A program made the translations under genes and the position numbers. Below the pieces are notes generated by a model. That model saw nothing but the letters and a program-made list of their open reading frames with translations, did no database searches and was not told where the DNA came from. From Polydactylus sextarius (taxonomy: Eukaryota > Chordata > Actinopteri > Polynemidae): a stretch of DNA of 64,000 nucleotides. The stretch spans positions 19,977,272-20,041,271 of the forward strand of contig CM028914.1 in assembly GCA_016801845.1 (NCBI GenBank), written 5' to 3'. Of this stretch, positions 22,891 to 34,779 are shown piece after piece (the first letter of the stretch is position 1; the number at the start of each line of letters is the position of its first letter).

Positions 22891-23330
22891 TCCAATGACT
22901 TCTAACTAGAGATCTAGATCCACTCTAATGATTTAGTAATGCCATTTGCTTGTGGTGTTTAGACTGTGCAGCAAATTGAGTCATTACTCAGCGTTGTCGA
23001 TTTAAATTGCTCCTGTCTCGGTGGCAATTCCTTTTTGTTTCAGGAAGAGAGAGAGAGCATAGCGAGCTGTAATCCCCCCAGTGACTGTATTAATTCACCC
23101 TGTCTCACGTTACGCTCCTGATGAACAGCACCGACTACACCTTCCTGTCATTGATTAATTGTGTGTTAAAGTAACAGAGGAGTGAATTAGTAAATAGGGG
23201 ACCCCTATGACGGGCTGACTTATGTGTTCTTCCTTGATGTGAGGGACTAATTGAAGCTCCCACTCAACGCTTTTACCCCCTCCTCATTGTAGATCACCTC
23301 TGCCACTATCTGCTCCTGCCAGGCGCTGGG
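22890..23330. promoter_or_regulatory. candidate conserved noncoding element
   Basis: Contains GAGTCATTACTCAGC (AP-1-like half sites), CTGTATTAATTCACCC, a PBX/HOX-type TGATTAAT at 23152-23159, GTGAATTAGTAAATAGG and GACTAATTGAAGC. CpGs are retained. No exon signal. Confidence 0.42.
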
Positions 23331-23779
23331 TACACTACGCCCACCGCCACTGCTGTCATTAGCATTCTGTGGGCGACACGGTCTACTTTACAACACCGCA
23401 GCAGAGAGGGACGGAGGAGAGCAGAGTCGTTTTAATGGGTCAAATGTATTCAGATGAGGACAAACGTGACTTATTTAGTTTCCCTTCAAAAGCAGGAAAT
23501 GGAAAAAGTGTTCCCAGGAGAAATCATGTTCTGCCTGGTGTAGAAGGCCTCTGCCGTGTCGGCGGGGGCTGCCAGGCCCTGATAAGAGAAAGCTATTCGC
23601 ATCTCAGAGTATGTGTGCACACAATCCTGCATGTGTGTGTGTATATGTGTCCACATGAGTTGGAAACTGTCAGAGCATTTGCTCATTACAAAGTGACCTG
23701 TAGGACGGGCCATCTCCAACATGACATGTTAATGGCATGCTGGGAGACAGGTAGGAGGCAGGCTTGAAGTCGTCACACA

Positions 23780-24350
23780 ACACTGGTATTATTAGAGCTA
23801 TATGCATTATCTTTAGCATCAGTGCTAAGGCCCCCATTACCGCCAGTCTTCCTTTCTCGGTGCCAAAAGGCCTTATCAGGGAATCTTCTCACAGAATGCG
23901 AAGAGCGAGGTGAATACTTCGATGTGACAGAAATACTGATAGAATGGAAATATTTGTGTTCCTTTGTGCTCATGTCTAATTCCTCCACAAACCCACAGAA
24001 TTGTGGTTTAATCATAATCTAGTCACTATTCATTGCTGATTTCATTCATATAATGTTCCAAGTGCATAATGTGGACATTTGCCTTCGTTTCAGTTCATAT
24101 TCATCCTACACTGGGCCCCTTGAGGGCTAGCTCTCGGAATCATATGGTCTCTCATCCTCTCTGCGGTCCTTTCAGAGGATCCAAGCAGGATCAGGTGGTC
24201 ATTTTATTATGTCGAGCTGGGACTGGTCTGTTCATTTGGAGCCGCTTGTTCCCAGTTACGATGCACTGCTTTACTGGCAGGATTGCAGGCAGAACAGAGC
24301 TCCATAGCCTCAGGTGTCTTTCATGTGCATCCAACAAAGCTCCAATAACA
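23780..24350. promoter_or_regulatory. candidate conserved noncoding element
   Basis: Repeat-free block with ATATGCATTATC, CCCCCATTACCGCC, CCTTATCAGGGAATC and GAAGAGCGAGGTG, followed by a second half (24060-24350) with balanced composition. Chance frames on both strands. Confidence 0.35.
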
Positions 24351-25370
24351 TGACCTCATTTCATGGTGTAGTTAACACCAACAGGTTGTCCACCATTTGA
24401 GAGCTTTTTAGGAGGTGGTGAAACATCCCTTCAGCCCCAGTGTGTAGAATCCAAAACCTCTGGCAAGCCTCTCTAAATCCTATGGGAAATTGGAACAAAT
24501 TTTGAAAACCTTACTTACGAATGTAAATGAATCCTTCCTCCTTCATTTTACTTTTCCTTTTCCAAAATATATGCACTTAAACATTCACTCAACATGAATC
24601 TTTTCTGATTAGAATCTAACAACACCAAATTTCTGCACCTTGTCTTGACAGTCTTTGTAATATTGTCAAGAGCACTCAGGCACTTACTCTGTCTGGACTT
24701 GCTAATGCTTAAGTGATTTTGCTAGTAAGTGGCACCTTGAAACTGCCAGTCAAATGTTTTAGTATGAATATCAGTAGTACTCAAGTGCTTTCTTCAGCCT
24801 AACAGTTCACCAGCCGTGTTACTTAGGCCTTTTGTGGCATAATCTGCAAGACTTTATCACTCTGCAGCTTTTTTTATTTCTTCTTCTCTCGCCTATAGGC
24901 TTTTTTTATAGAGACCACACCTTTCCTAAGTGTTATTTACTTGCTTTATTAACAGCCACAAGCTGTAAATGCCATTTTAAAAAATGTTTTGCATCTTATT
25001 AATGGCTATGCAACAGAGTGCAGTAATTTTTCTGTGCTTTGCACTTATTGGAGGCAAGGGATCTGAGTGCATGCTTTAGAGCAGCAGAGAGAACCTGTTT
25101 GTCCTTGACATAAAATAAAGATCTGAACTGGTAATATATTTGCTGTTTCTGTTCCTTTATTGTTTTGCTGTGTTTGCCCTCAGGCAATTACAGCAGAAGA
25201 GTCGTGTTTCTCAATCACTCGGCAGCACTGTACATAAAACCATTTTATACTCCCCTCCCCACACCCCACCCCACACTCTCTCCATTGCAGTGGGAAGGAT
25301 GAGTAATAAAAAGGAGAGAGCAACTTGTCAGCGTTAAAAGATTATGTGTTTTGCCCCCTCCAAAGGAAGA
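24351..25370. other. noncoding AT-rich spacer
   Basis: No gene signal. At 25252-25272 C4-T-C4-ACA-C4-A-C4 forms a minus-strand quadruplex motif, listed separately. Confidence 0.5.
25252..25272 (-). other. short-loop G-quadruplex motif
   Basis: Four C4 runs on + separated by T, ACA and A; minus strand loops 1, 3 and 1. Confidence 0.72.
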
Positions 25371-25810
25371 GAGTAGTGTTTACAGGCTTGAGTGGGTGCT
25401 CGCTAGGCCGAGGCTGAGGCTGATTGCACTAGAGTACCCTGTCAGCCAGTGATTTGTCATGTACTTTATCATCCTTGTCACTCTGCTGAGCGTTGTCATA
25501 GGTAACGTTCCCGCCTGCCCCCTCCCCTTCTGTGCTTTGTACCCAGTCAGTGTAGGAAATTTGTATTTACTTTGGGGGAGTGTAATTTGTTCCTCATGGA
25601 TAATATGACCCTTAGCGGAGCCGGATCACGGGTTAGTTGAAGTGATATTTTCCGGTAATGGTAGTCGTACATCATGGCTGTCAGGCCGGGTTAGGAGGCG
25701 AGCACATTACAGCTCCATTTTAGCACTGCAGGCATCTGGGATTATTTTCCATAACCAAGTATGACATGACCGCTCTGCGGAGTGCATTAAATTTTTACTA
25801 GCTTTTTTCC
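25371..25810. promoter_or_regulatory. candidate conserved noncoding element
   Basis: Repeat-free, CpG-retaining block: CTAGGCCGAGGCTGAGGC, GGAGCCGGATCACGGG, TTTTCCGGTAATGG, GTCAGGCCGGGTTAGG and GACCGCTCTGCGG. This texture matches deeply conserved elements; no coding frame stands out. Confidence 0.4.
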
Positions 25811-26418
<608 letters not shown>

Positions 26419-26419
26419 G

Positions 26420-28640
26420 GGGGGCTGTCTGATGGATGACCAGGTCAGCAGGCAGCAAAACTCCCCAGACAGGCCCACACATACACAAACATACACACAC
26501 CCACTTCCCTGTCCTCCTCCAGTAACCTCCCTGGTATCTCCCAGCCTCCCTTGTAGTGCAGCTCATTCTGCCCAGCAGCACCGTAATGATACTGCAGAGC
26601 ATAAGGCCACAGGAGAGAAGGTCAGAGTAGAGACGTTTCACCCCTCCACTGTCACACTGGTAATTAAATGGAAGCAGCCAAATTGACACAAATTTCAACA
26701 TCTTTTTTTCCCCTCTGAAACAAGATGGTGACACAAGGAGAATATGTCATTCTCTGCATTACAGATTACCGTATTGTCTCTGATATCCCCATTGACTGCA
26801 CCTGTATAACAGCACTAAGCTTTTTAAAGTGTTTGATTTTACTGGTCCTCTTTATTTCTCAAGAGTATACTCTCATCACTCATCTGTAAGCTCATACGAA
26901 AAAAAAAAAAAAACACTAAATATGCTTGTGCTGTTTATGCAGTGGTGGTGAACATGGTGTCAGCATGCTGGTTTTGCCTCTGGGGCTCTGACCCTCCACC
27001 ATCCTACAATCACTGTGACCCATTTAGCTGCAGAACCTTCACCCCCTCATTGTCCCAGCAGATAAATCCTTATTCTGTCACAGAACATCTCTACTAACAC
27101 TCACAGCCTGAGATGTAGACAATGATCAACATGTTATTAATGTTCTGTTTGCATCATCCATGTCTGTCGGAGCCTTTATAGTTACCACATTTAATTTGAA
27201 AAGAGCCTTCTACATCATTGGCTATAGACAAACAAGCCGACATCTAATGAAAGGTTTTTAAGGGTTGGCATTGAGAGTGAGATCTCGAAAGCTTTTTTTT
27301 TTTTTTTAGAAAGAGTGAAAAGCCTCTGAAATGTAAAATCTCATCCTGAAAGCTTCTCAGCTATCAGGACCTTCTTATTATGTCTGCATTAGTATGTCTC
27401 ATTCAGAAAAAGACGAATCAGAGCAGTGTTTGTGTGGTCAGTGTTAGGTGTTAGAGGTCAACTATGAGGTACAAGGTTACTGTTTTTATCAATGGTAAAA
27501 ACATTTCTTTTTTCACAAATAATGAATTAGTGATAGTTTTACAATTGTCCACCAATATGATACTTGTGTTGACCTGTAGACCTGACATTATTCACAGTTA
27601 GTACAGACAATCTATCAGCTCACACTACGCAGAAGTCTCATCTCTGTCAAATGTCTGATAAAATACCAGGAAGGAAAGATAATGATTGTTTTTTTGTTTA
27701 ACACCTACACTGTTTACGTATTTACTTATCCTCTTCTCTCAGTTTGAGTCCAGACTCAGACCCGTGAAGTCTGAAAATGCATCTACAGTTTTCATGCATC
27801 TAACAGACATGAATGTGAAACCTTTCTAAGACTATGTTGGCTCTAGTTCATGTAATTGCTGAATATTTGTAAAATTGTCAAAAGAACCAAAGTTATTCAA
27901 GTTGTGCTTGAAGTATTTGGACCCACAGTGACACAGTATTGTAAGTATTGTGATTACTGTGGCTTTGTAAAGGTCCCTCAAATGCACCTGTATTCAAAAG
28001 TGGCAATTTCAGTGCAATCAGAATTTTCTTTGCATCCACAAGAGACATTGTTGTTGCTTTTTGGATTTGTTTGAGAGCTTTAGACATGTTAGTTCTGGTG
28101 TTAAAACACATAATTGCAGAAGGTTTGACTTTTACCTTGAGACGTGATATTATACAAGCCCTAATGTATTACACTTGCCTCCAGAGTGCTCAACCTCACC
28201 ATTCATTTATGGCCAACAATAAAAGGTAATAATACACACGTTTGAATAGGACAAGGTTGCCAAGTCCTTGAAATGGAGGGGGTGGGGGGGTCGCAGCAGT
28301 GAATCATGTTTCAAAGGCAATGATTCAATTCCCAGCGCAAGCTGAGAACACAGGGAATGGAAAATAATTCAATCAGCAACAAAAATCATAAATATGTTGT
28401 TTGAGTGAGATGTTCACTCCTGTGGAAAGAAAAAGCCATTTCCATCTTCCCTGACCTGAAAAAGAAAAATGTCTCAGGCAAATTGTGTATATATATCAAA
28501 GACTTTATGAGGTTGCCCACATACAGAGAGGCTTTGCAGTGAAACAAAACACAGTTAAAGAAATATTAAGGCTGCTACATATCCAAGTGTAAGTGTTATA
28601 TAGCAGATATTTTCCACAGTTTAAGTTATGCATACATTAT
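26420..28640. other. noncoding AT-rich spacer
   Basis: No exon or element supported. Homopolymers: A15 at 26899-26913 and T15 at 27293-27307. A G-rich GGAGGGGGTGGGGGGG lies at about 28276-28290. Confidence 0.5.
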
Positions 28641-30030
28641 ATAACAATCAGTCTTCTTGCAGCGGGTTCTCTTTATCAATAGAACATGGAGGGCATGACA
28701 TATTATTCTTGGTAAATGAACTATTTTCATAGCCATCTGTTACATTCATCAGTAGATCTCCATATATTCCTAATAATATCACTAACGTTGTTTTAGCAGC
28801 ACTAAGAAACTCAGAGCCAAAAATAACATCAACGCTGCCAAACATGTTGAATGAGACTACATTTTTAACACCGTTGACCTGCGCAATAAGGAACCTTCCT
28901 CCATGTGCTGCCATTTGTCAGGAACAATGACAGTAACAAAACAGAGGGCTGCTAGGTAAAGGAGAACTCCATGGTGTACTGTGTATATAGAACCTTCTGG
29001 GTCATGTTAGGCCGGTGGATTTGTGGCCGATCAAGAGTGAGCAGTGCCCTGGCTCCTCAGGTGTCTGTCCTCATCTCTATTTATGAGGCAGTGTTGCCAG
29101 TTACCGGTCTTTAATAATGCATGGGGTAAGACCTTGGGTTCAAACCAGGGTCTCTGGAAACAGGCTGCTTATGAAAAAAAATTGGTTGTTGTTATGCAGG
29201 AAGCCCCTTGCAGCGCCTATCTCTTTTCTCTCATACGCTCTGTCTTCATCCCTCACTGTCTCTCTATCTGCCCTCTCTCCCTGCTGAGAGTGAGTTCTCT
29301 GACACACCAAGGTTAAACTTTCTCGCTGCGCTCGGTGGATGTCAGTCAAGGCCCGGCTCACCTGCACATAAGCCCCCCCAGCAACTGGGCCAGTGACTTC
29401 CACACAAACCTTATGCCCCCTCATTGCCCTTTTGTCAAGCCAATGATTTCTGCGGGCATCTTGCTTCAGAATTGACTGGCTCCTGGCTCTCTCCACTCTT
29501 CACAGAAAAACTCTGCTCACCCAGAGAAAATGGCTTTATCGCTGCAGCCAAGGCAACATTTGTCAGATGACAAAAAGTAAAACCAGTGCACTCAACGCAG
29601 AGTGCGAATTATAACAAATTAACAGGGTTTTCTGACTATAATGCAGTATTAGTAAAAAATTATAATTAAAATATGATCACTGACAAACAAACAAAATGAA
29701 AGGGAAAGCTAGTTCACTGACTGAGGATCAACTTTTGATAGTCTGGTAATAATCATTTGGCTAGCAAGATTCCTAATCACAGACATATGTTTGATCATAA
29801 TACACTGCATAAGTCTCATGGGCAAATAAGCACTGTAGAGGACCATCTCCTCTAATCTCCTGCTGTGCTGGCCACCAGAGACAGAGTAAGTACAGAAGAG
29901 GATCCTAAATGAGGGAAATAGAGAACAGGCCCATCAGAATGACAACACTGTCCCAGCATGCATGGCAGCAGCCACAAACAATCCTAATGACATCAGGGGC
30001 TCTGAGGAGGAGCTGTAGACCGTCAGTTCT
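28641..30030. other. noncoding, some enhancer-like sequence
   Basis: The 29000-29560 part is repeat-poor and CpG-containing with chance frames on both strands. 29880-29900 shows a good pyrimidine tract and AG followed after 7 nt by GTAAGT, too short to call an exon. Confidence 0.35.
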
Positions 30031-30032
30031 TG

Positions 30033-30052
30033 CCCGCCCCCCTCCCACCCCC
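30033..30052 (-). other. short-loop G-quadruplex motif
   Basis: C3-G-C6-T-C3-A-C5 on the + strand; minus strand loops are all one nucleotide. It is followed by a CA-rich tract ending in ACACACGCGCGC (about 30063-30079), a Z-DNA-type alternation. Confidence 0.72.
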
Positions 30053-30109
30053 TTCACCCACACCCACACACACGCGCGCTTCCCTCACAACACCCACCAC
30101 TGGTGCTGC

Positions 30110-30500
30110 TTGTTAGAGGCAGTGTAATTAGGTGGCTGAGCTTGTTGCAAGTAGCCCAGGTCACAGAGGCATGTCCAACCCTTGTCCTGATTGCTCCTTG
30201 GGGAATTATTGACAAAACACAAGGATCATTGCATGTTGGGCTCTAATTATGTGTACAAGACATAGATGGCCCTGGGGAAATTAAATGAAATTCCCCAGCT
30301 TGATGGGTCCTCCACACTCATGGGATCCATTCTGTTTCTTATTAAGCTCAGCCATTGTCTGCCTTTATGAGGCTGCTGTGTGGAGCTAGGCACCAGCTAA
30401 ATGCTTTTAAGTGTCTCCCTTTTCACAGTGGCAATACATCAATGACTCATGGTGGAAAATTGCCTGTCGATTGCGATCTGTACTGAAAAGAGTGTAAGCA
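30110..30500. promoter_or_regulatory. candidate conserved noncoding element with inverted repeat
   Basis: GTAATTAGGTGG, GGGGAATTATTGAC, GCTCTAATTATG, GAAATTAAATGAAATTCC and TCTTATTAAGCTC give a dense run of ATTA cores. The block contains the 8-bp inverted repeat at 30272-30298. Non-repetitive. Confidence 0.43.
30272..30298. repeat. inverted repeat, 8-bp arms, 11-nt loop
   Basis: CTGGGGAA at 30272-30279 and its exact complement TTCCCCAG at 30291-30298 flank an A-rich loop containing ATTAAAT. It could be a paired binding site or a small hairpin. Confidence 0.85.
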
Positions 30501-31850
30501 ATAAAACAGCAAATATATTTAACTAATGCTTGCTAACACTGTAAATATAGGGTGTGAAATGGAACACCTGCATGCTGTTTCAATGTGCAATCAGTTTCTT
30601 GTTTCTGCAGCTTGGCCGGGACACATCCAAACACCTCTGCTCTAATTCCCCTGGCCCAGATACAAGACAGGAATTGATAGTCTCCTGCTTGTGCAAATGA
30701 AGTGATAAGGGGTCTCACCCAGATTACACAAGGACTAAGTGGCGCTGAGAAAGCTTATGGAGATGAATGAATTCATGAGTCTGCCTAACCGATTCTTACA
30801 AAGCAATGTAATAAGGGATAAATCAAACAGCTACCATTTTGACTCTGAATGATTTCAAATTAAAGGCAAGGAAGATGGCAGACCTCCCGGGAGTGGGTAA
30901 ACTTCAGTAAAGAACTGTGGCTGAACCTTATGTATATTTCTCTATCATTAGAACATCCTAATGGCCAAAAAAGCTGCACAAGCAGTAAATACTCCATTCC
31001 TTTTGATTCAGCATAGTGGAGTGTTAGCTGGCTTTGAATTGCCAGACTGTGGGGGCAGTTCCAATCCCAGAGGTTTCCCCAGCGATCATTCTAACCACTA
31101 TTAATAATTGAGTATATTATGTTGAAAGATGGTGGATCGTCCTGGACTATGCTGGTGAAACCTATTATCTCTAGGTTTAATATCTGCAGCTATACTTCAC
31201 TCTCATGTTGACAGTTATTGAGTCACAGCTACCGCAGTATAAAAGTGTCAGTGGATACCATACAGGCTGCCAATAATATTCACCTAGCATCCTTATGTGA
31301 GTGTATACGTTGCTCCAGCAGACAGCAAACAACTCCAGAGAGTAGTGTTGCCCACAGTGATTATCCTCCATTGACTGCTCACATAAAAGTTTGTACAAGC
31401 AGACACCAAGGCCTCAGACAAACACGAACCTTTATGAAATCAGTATCATACATGAAAATGTCAGTTCACCTCATTGATATGACCCACCACAGCAGCACAT
31501 AGTGCTGTGCTCAATTAAGCATGGGAAGAGCGAGCACTGCATCAGTCCTTTCCGTCCCAGTCCCACATGCCCCATGGCTGTGCACACAGCCAGCTCACTA
31601 GTACAGTGAGTGCACATGCACACTCTGAAAATGTTACCAAGACCAGCATAATTGGCAAAAGATGCAGATGTGCTGGCTGCTGAGCTCCGAGGCCTGAGAA
31701 AAGAATGTGATGTGTTTCGAATTGCAAGTGGAGGTGAGTCATACTGACACTGGTGGCTGTAATGATATTTCTGCTTGGCAAAACTACACAACCAGGGAGA
31801 GGGGATGGAAAGAATGTCAGCGTGTAAACTAATGTGATGATGGCATTTGG
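30501..31850. other. noncoding stretch
   Basis: An acceptor-like TTTCTTGTTTCTGCAG ends at 30610 without a following donor. An open segment with a consensus GTGAGT near 31732 lacks a pyrimidine tract and was rejected. No repeats of note. Confidence 0.42.
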
Positions 31851-32240
31851 TGGTAGTTGTTATGTGTCAGCTTGAGTTATGCGATTTATCATTGACAATC
31901 GCAGCTCAGACATTTCATAATATTAATCAGAGGAAGGCAGCATCAGGCTCATCTCCGTCCTCACTTTCCTAAATCCATCTCGTCATCTTCGTACACAGAA
32001 GCGCGTGATGAGAGTGTGCACATCGTAGGCATACAGTTCTAAATAACAAACCAAAAGACATGTGCCCTTTGGGTGGTGAGATAGCTCATTACCTATGAGC
32101 GACCTTCCATCTGCACTCATGGCTGCTCTGGGAGCCATTATGATTATGATGGAAATCTCACAAGCCATTACTGGGAGACAGCACAGAGCTCATTGCAGAC
32201 ACACTAATGGACTCATTTGTAATTGGGAGAGAGGGAAATG
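31851..32240. promoter_or_regulatory. candidate conserved noncoding element
   Basis: Repeat-free block with ATGCGATTTATCATTGAC, CATAATATTAATCAG, GAAGCGCGTGATGAG, GCTCATTACCTATGAGCG and TGTAATTGGG. ATAGCTCATTACCTATGAGC contains inverted GCTCAT/ATGAGC arms about 32090. Confidence 0.42.
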
Positions 32241-33550
32241 ACTCTGTGAGCTAGCAGTGGCTTTGTTTGATGGAGTATGGAGGAGCACATACTAGATTTG
32301 ACAAATGAACCAGAGTTAGTCGCCTATGTGAACTAAACTCCCGTGCCTGTTTGATCACAGCGCACAAGCACACACAGAAAAACACCATCTTCCCTTTCCT
32401 TTCGTCCAGCAGAGACTGAATTCCCAGGAGCGTGTTCATATTCTCTTTTGTTGGGGGGAGTGGGGGTTGAGCTGAATCACTTGACTATGTGTCTTTAGGA
32501 CCCACAGGACATGTAGGAAGAGTTATTAAACCACATACTTTTCTCAGAGGTGATAATAGTGTGGAAATTGACTGGTTGGGGTTGGGTGGAGGAGGTGTCA
32601 CCTCCTAAATCTTGGGATTAATAGTAAAACCCATGCTGATCCCTCAGCAGGTTACTCAGTCATGAGCACAAGAGGAGGCCTCAAAAAGATTTAAGTGTAA
32701 GGCTCCGCTGGTGCCTTTTTGGTTTCACTGTTTCTGTAATTCATTTGCGACTATACATGAAATCCATATTGATCCACTGGCACTGTTTACAGGGACACAA
32801 CATCCCTCACTCCGCAAGTTTATTTTAGCAACATCTGCGAAGTAAGCTGCTGAGGTTTATTTGCTATTTCTCATTATTTTTAATTAGCTGACATTCCTTG
32901 TTTTCTATTTGCATTGTCCCCACAGTGTTGCTTCACACATTGGTAAGGATTTGCTTGTTATTCCCCAATTCCAGGAGGATTAGAGTAACCATAAATGCCA
33001 TTGTGGTAAAACATCAGCTCAGCATGTGTTAACAACAATGATAATAAATTCTTTAAAAGCTGAGAAAATGTCTTTGTTTTAAGATTATGCCAGAAAAAAA
33101 TTATTTTAGCAAAATATACAAAACAAATCAGAAAATATTGTCCTGCACATTATTGTTTATTCAGGGAATGGTTGTTTTGCATAGCAGTCACTATGTGTAC
33201 AGTGTTGTTAGTCCACAACCTATTAAACCAACAGGACATTTAACTACATGTTTATATAAGAAAGCTCCCCCTCAGCATGGAGCTGACAGGGACAAATCAG
33301 TCAGAGAGATGGGAAGGAGGTGGAGGGTGTGTGTTTGTGTGTGTATGCATGTGCGTATGGGTGGGGGCTAATAAGACTCCCCTGACCAGGATGATTTATA
33401 GATTCATTTGTGTGCTTGTTTAGAAACCTGATCTGCATTATTCATGTCCACAGAGGAGCAGTACTGAGGACATTAGCTGGTTAACCCCTGCTCAGGTTAG
33501 GCCACATTATTTTAATGGCCATAGCGAGGGCAGGCCTCTCAGCCCCATTG
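32241..33550. other. noncoding stretch
   Basis: Contains the 17-nt exon candidate at 32926-32942. Otherwise AT-rich spacer with a TG-rich tract at 33326-33365. Confidence 0.42.
32926..32942 (+). CDS. candidate 17-nt microexon
   Basis: An excellent 3' splice site ends at 32925: a branch-point-like AGCTGAC about 35 nt upstream, then a pyrimidine-rich stretch ending TTGCATTGTCCCCACAG. Seventeen bases later (TGTTGCTTCACACATTG) there is a donor-like GTAAGG. The length is not a multiple of three, so inclusion would shift frame. It may be a poison or noncoding exon, or a decoy acceptor. An octamer ATTTGCAT at 32907-32914 overlaps the tract. Confidence 0.15.
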
Positions 33551-33563
33551 TCAGAGTGAGAGA

Positions 33564-33588
33564 GGGAGGGTGGGAGGGAAGGGGAGGG
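33564..33588 (+). other. very short-loop G-quadruplex motif
   Basis: Six G runs (3, 3, 3, 3, 4, 3) separated by A, T, A, AA and A. Among the most stable motif classes by the usual loop rule. Confidence 0.78.
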
Positions 33589-33659
33589 AGAGCAGCTCAT
33601 TTATTCCAACCAAAGAGCTATCTCCCCTACACAGAGAACAGGTGGGACCAGGGCATTAT

Positions 33660-33930
33660 TATTCAATTGTGTCTGTTAACAGTAAACAATGCACATCACT
33701 TTAATGCTCACAAGAGAAGGATAATTGGTAACCGAATGCCTGGCGACTTTTGACTGCCACACGTTCCCGTATTTATGTGCGGCACGCCACCTGTCACGCA
33801 TATGACTCGACCGTAGCGTCCCATGTTTTCTGCACATGTAATTACTATTCATCCCTGTAATGATCTTGCCTCGTAGCCATAAATAGACAGCACCGGCTTT
33901 GACACGGGGCCACATTTGTCATCATCTGTG
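33660..33930. promoter_or_regulatory. candidate conserved noncoding element, CpG cluster
   Basis: Between about 33743 and 33820 nine CpGs occur in 80 bp (words such as CACGTTCCCGTA, GTGCGGCACGCC, CTCGACCGTAGCGTCCC) inside otherwise AT-rich DNA. ATTA cores follow (GTAATTACTATTCATCC, TGTAATGATC). CpG retention suggests constraint or an unmethylated state. Confidence 0.45.
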
Positions 33931-34380
33931 TAGACTGATGTGACAGACAGTGGCACACCACAGTCTCCTCACATGAAGCTGCCACTGGAAGAAAAGCCTC
34001 GACTGCAACGTCACAGCATCAGTTTAATTTTGATGTTGTGTGCCTTTGGGCTTTATGTCTTTCTAGGTTAAATGTCTTTATTTTGAACGTAATTCACTTT
34101 ATCTTTTTCTTTAAACCGTCTTGATTTTTTTAATTAGCTCTACTTAATTTTTGCTAAGATTATTACAATAATCAATAGATTATCTTTAAGAGAGTTATTA
34201 TACCTAATGATCTTTTATCTTTTCATCACTATTCACATTAGTTATGCAGCCATTGGAATTATTATTAATGCCTACGCTTTGATTTGTGAAATATCCTTCT
34301 ACTATGTATTACTGGATCATTTTACTGTGATAAATGATACACATCAAACACCTCAGTTTAAGGAAGGAGGTGATGTGATA
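33931..34380. other. noncoding AT-rich spacer
   Basis: Nothing supported beyond ATTA-rich composition. Confidence 0.5.
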
Positions 34381-34389
34381 GTTTTCTTT

Positions 34390-34620
34390 CTATCTTCCTG
34401 GTGAGGATGATCCACCTCTATCTGGGCCCCTCCTCTCTCTCTCTCTGGGGAGAGTGCCATCGTGCATTAAGAAAGACACGGAGAGCAGCAGCAGCATATG
34501 TCTCTGCGGCGGTGGATGCGGCGCTGACAGGCTGGGCTTATCATCTCTGCGGCTCTTCAGTACAAGCGTGATTACCGCTGACAGCTCCGACTGCTGATAA
34601 AAGTGGGAACATTAAAGAAA
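34390..34620. promoter_or_regulatory. candidate conserved noncoding element
   Basis: After a short (CT)n run at about 34431-34446 comes a CpG-retaining block with TCGTGCATTAAG, CTCTGCGGCGGTGGATGCGG, GGCTTATCATC, GCGTGATTACCGCTGACAG (a MEIS-type CTGACAG) and GCTGATAAAAG. Confidence 0.4.
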
Positions 34621-34666
34621 ACAGAAGAGCTGCACAGTCAACGCACCAGTGTTTCTTCTCATCAAG

Positions 34667-34690
34667 CCCCTGCCCGCCCACCCCTTCCCC
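34667..34690 (-). other. G-quadruplex motif
   Basis: C4-TG-C3-G-C3-A-C4-TT-C4 on the + strand. Confidence 0.68.
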
Positions 34691-34779
34691 AACCCATCCA
34701 CCACCCCACCAGTGCTCCAGCAGCTCCTGCTATTCCTTGTCTTCACAGTACCCCACGCCAGGGTGTCAGAGCTGTCGAG

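Noticed and set aside
29130..29160. tRNA B-box-like GGGTTCAAACC, considered as a SINE or tRNA remnant
   Set aside because: No A box at proper spacing, no cloverleaf and no SINE tail.
29882..29888. Seven-nt 'exon' between a good acceptor and GTAAGT
   Set aside because: Too short to support without reads.
31650..31731. Open + strand segment ending in GAG|GTGAGT
   Set aside because: No pyrimidine tract at the only available AG and an in-frame stop shortly upstream.
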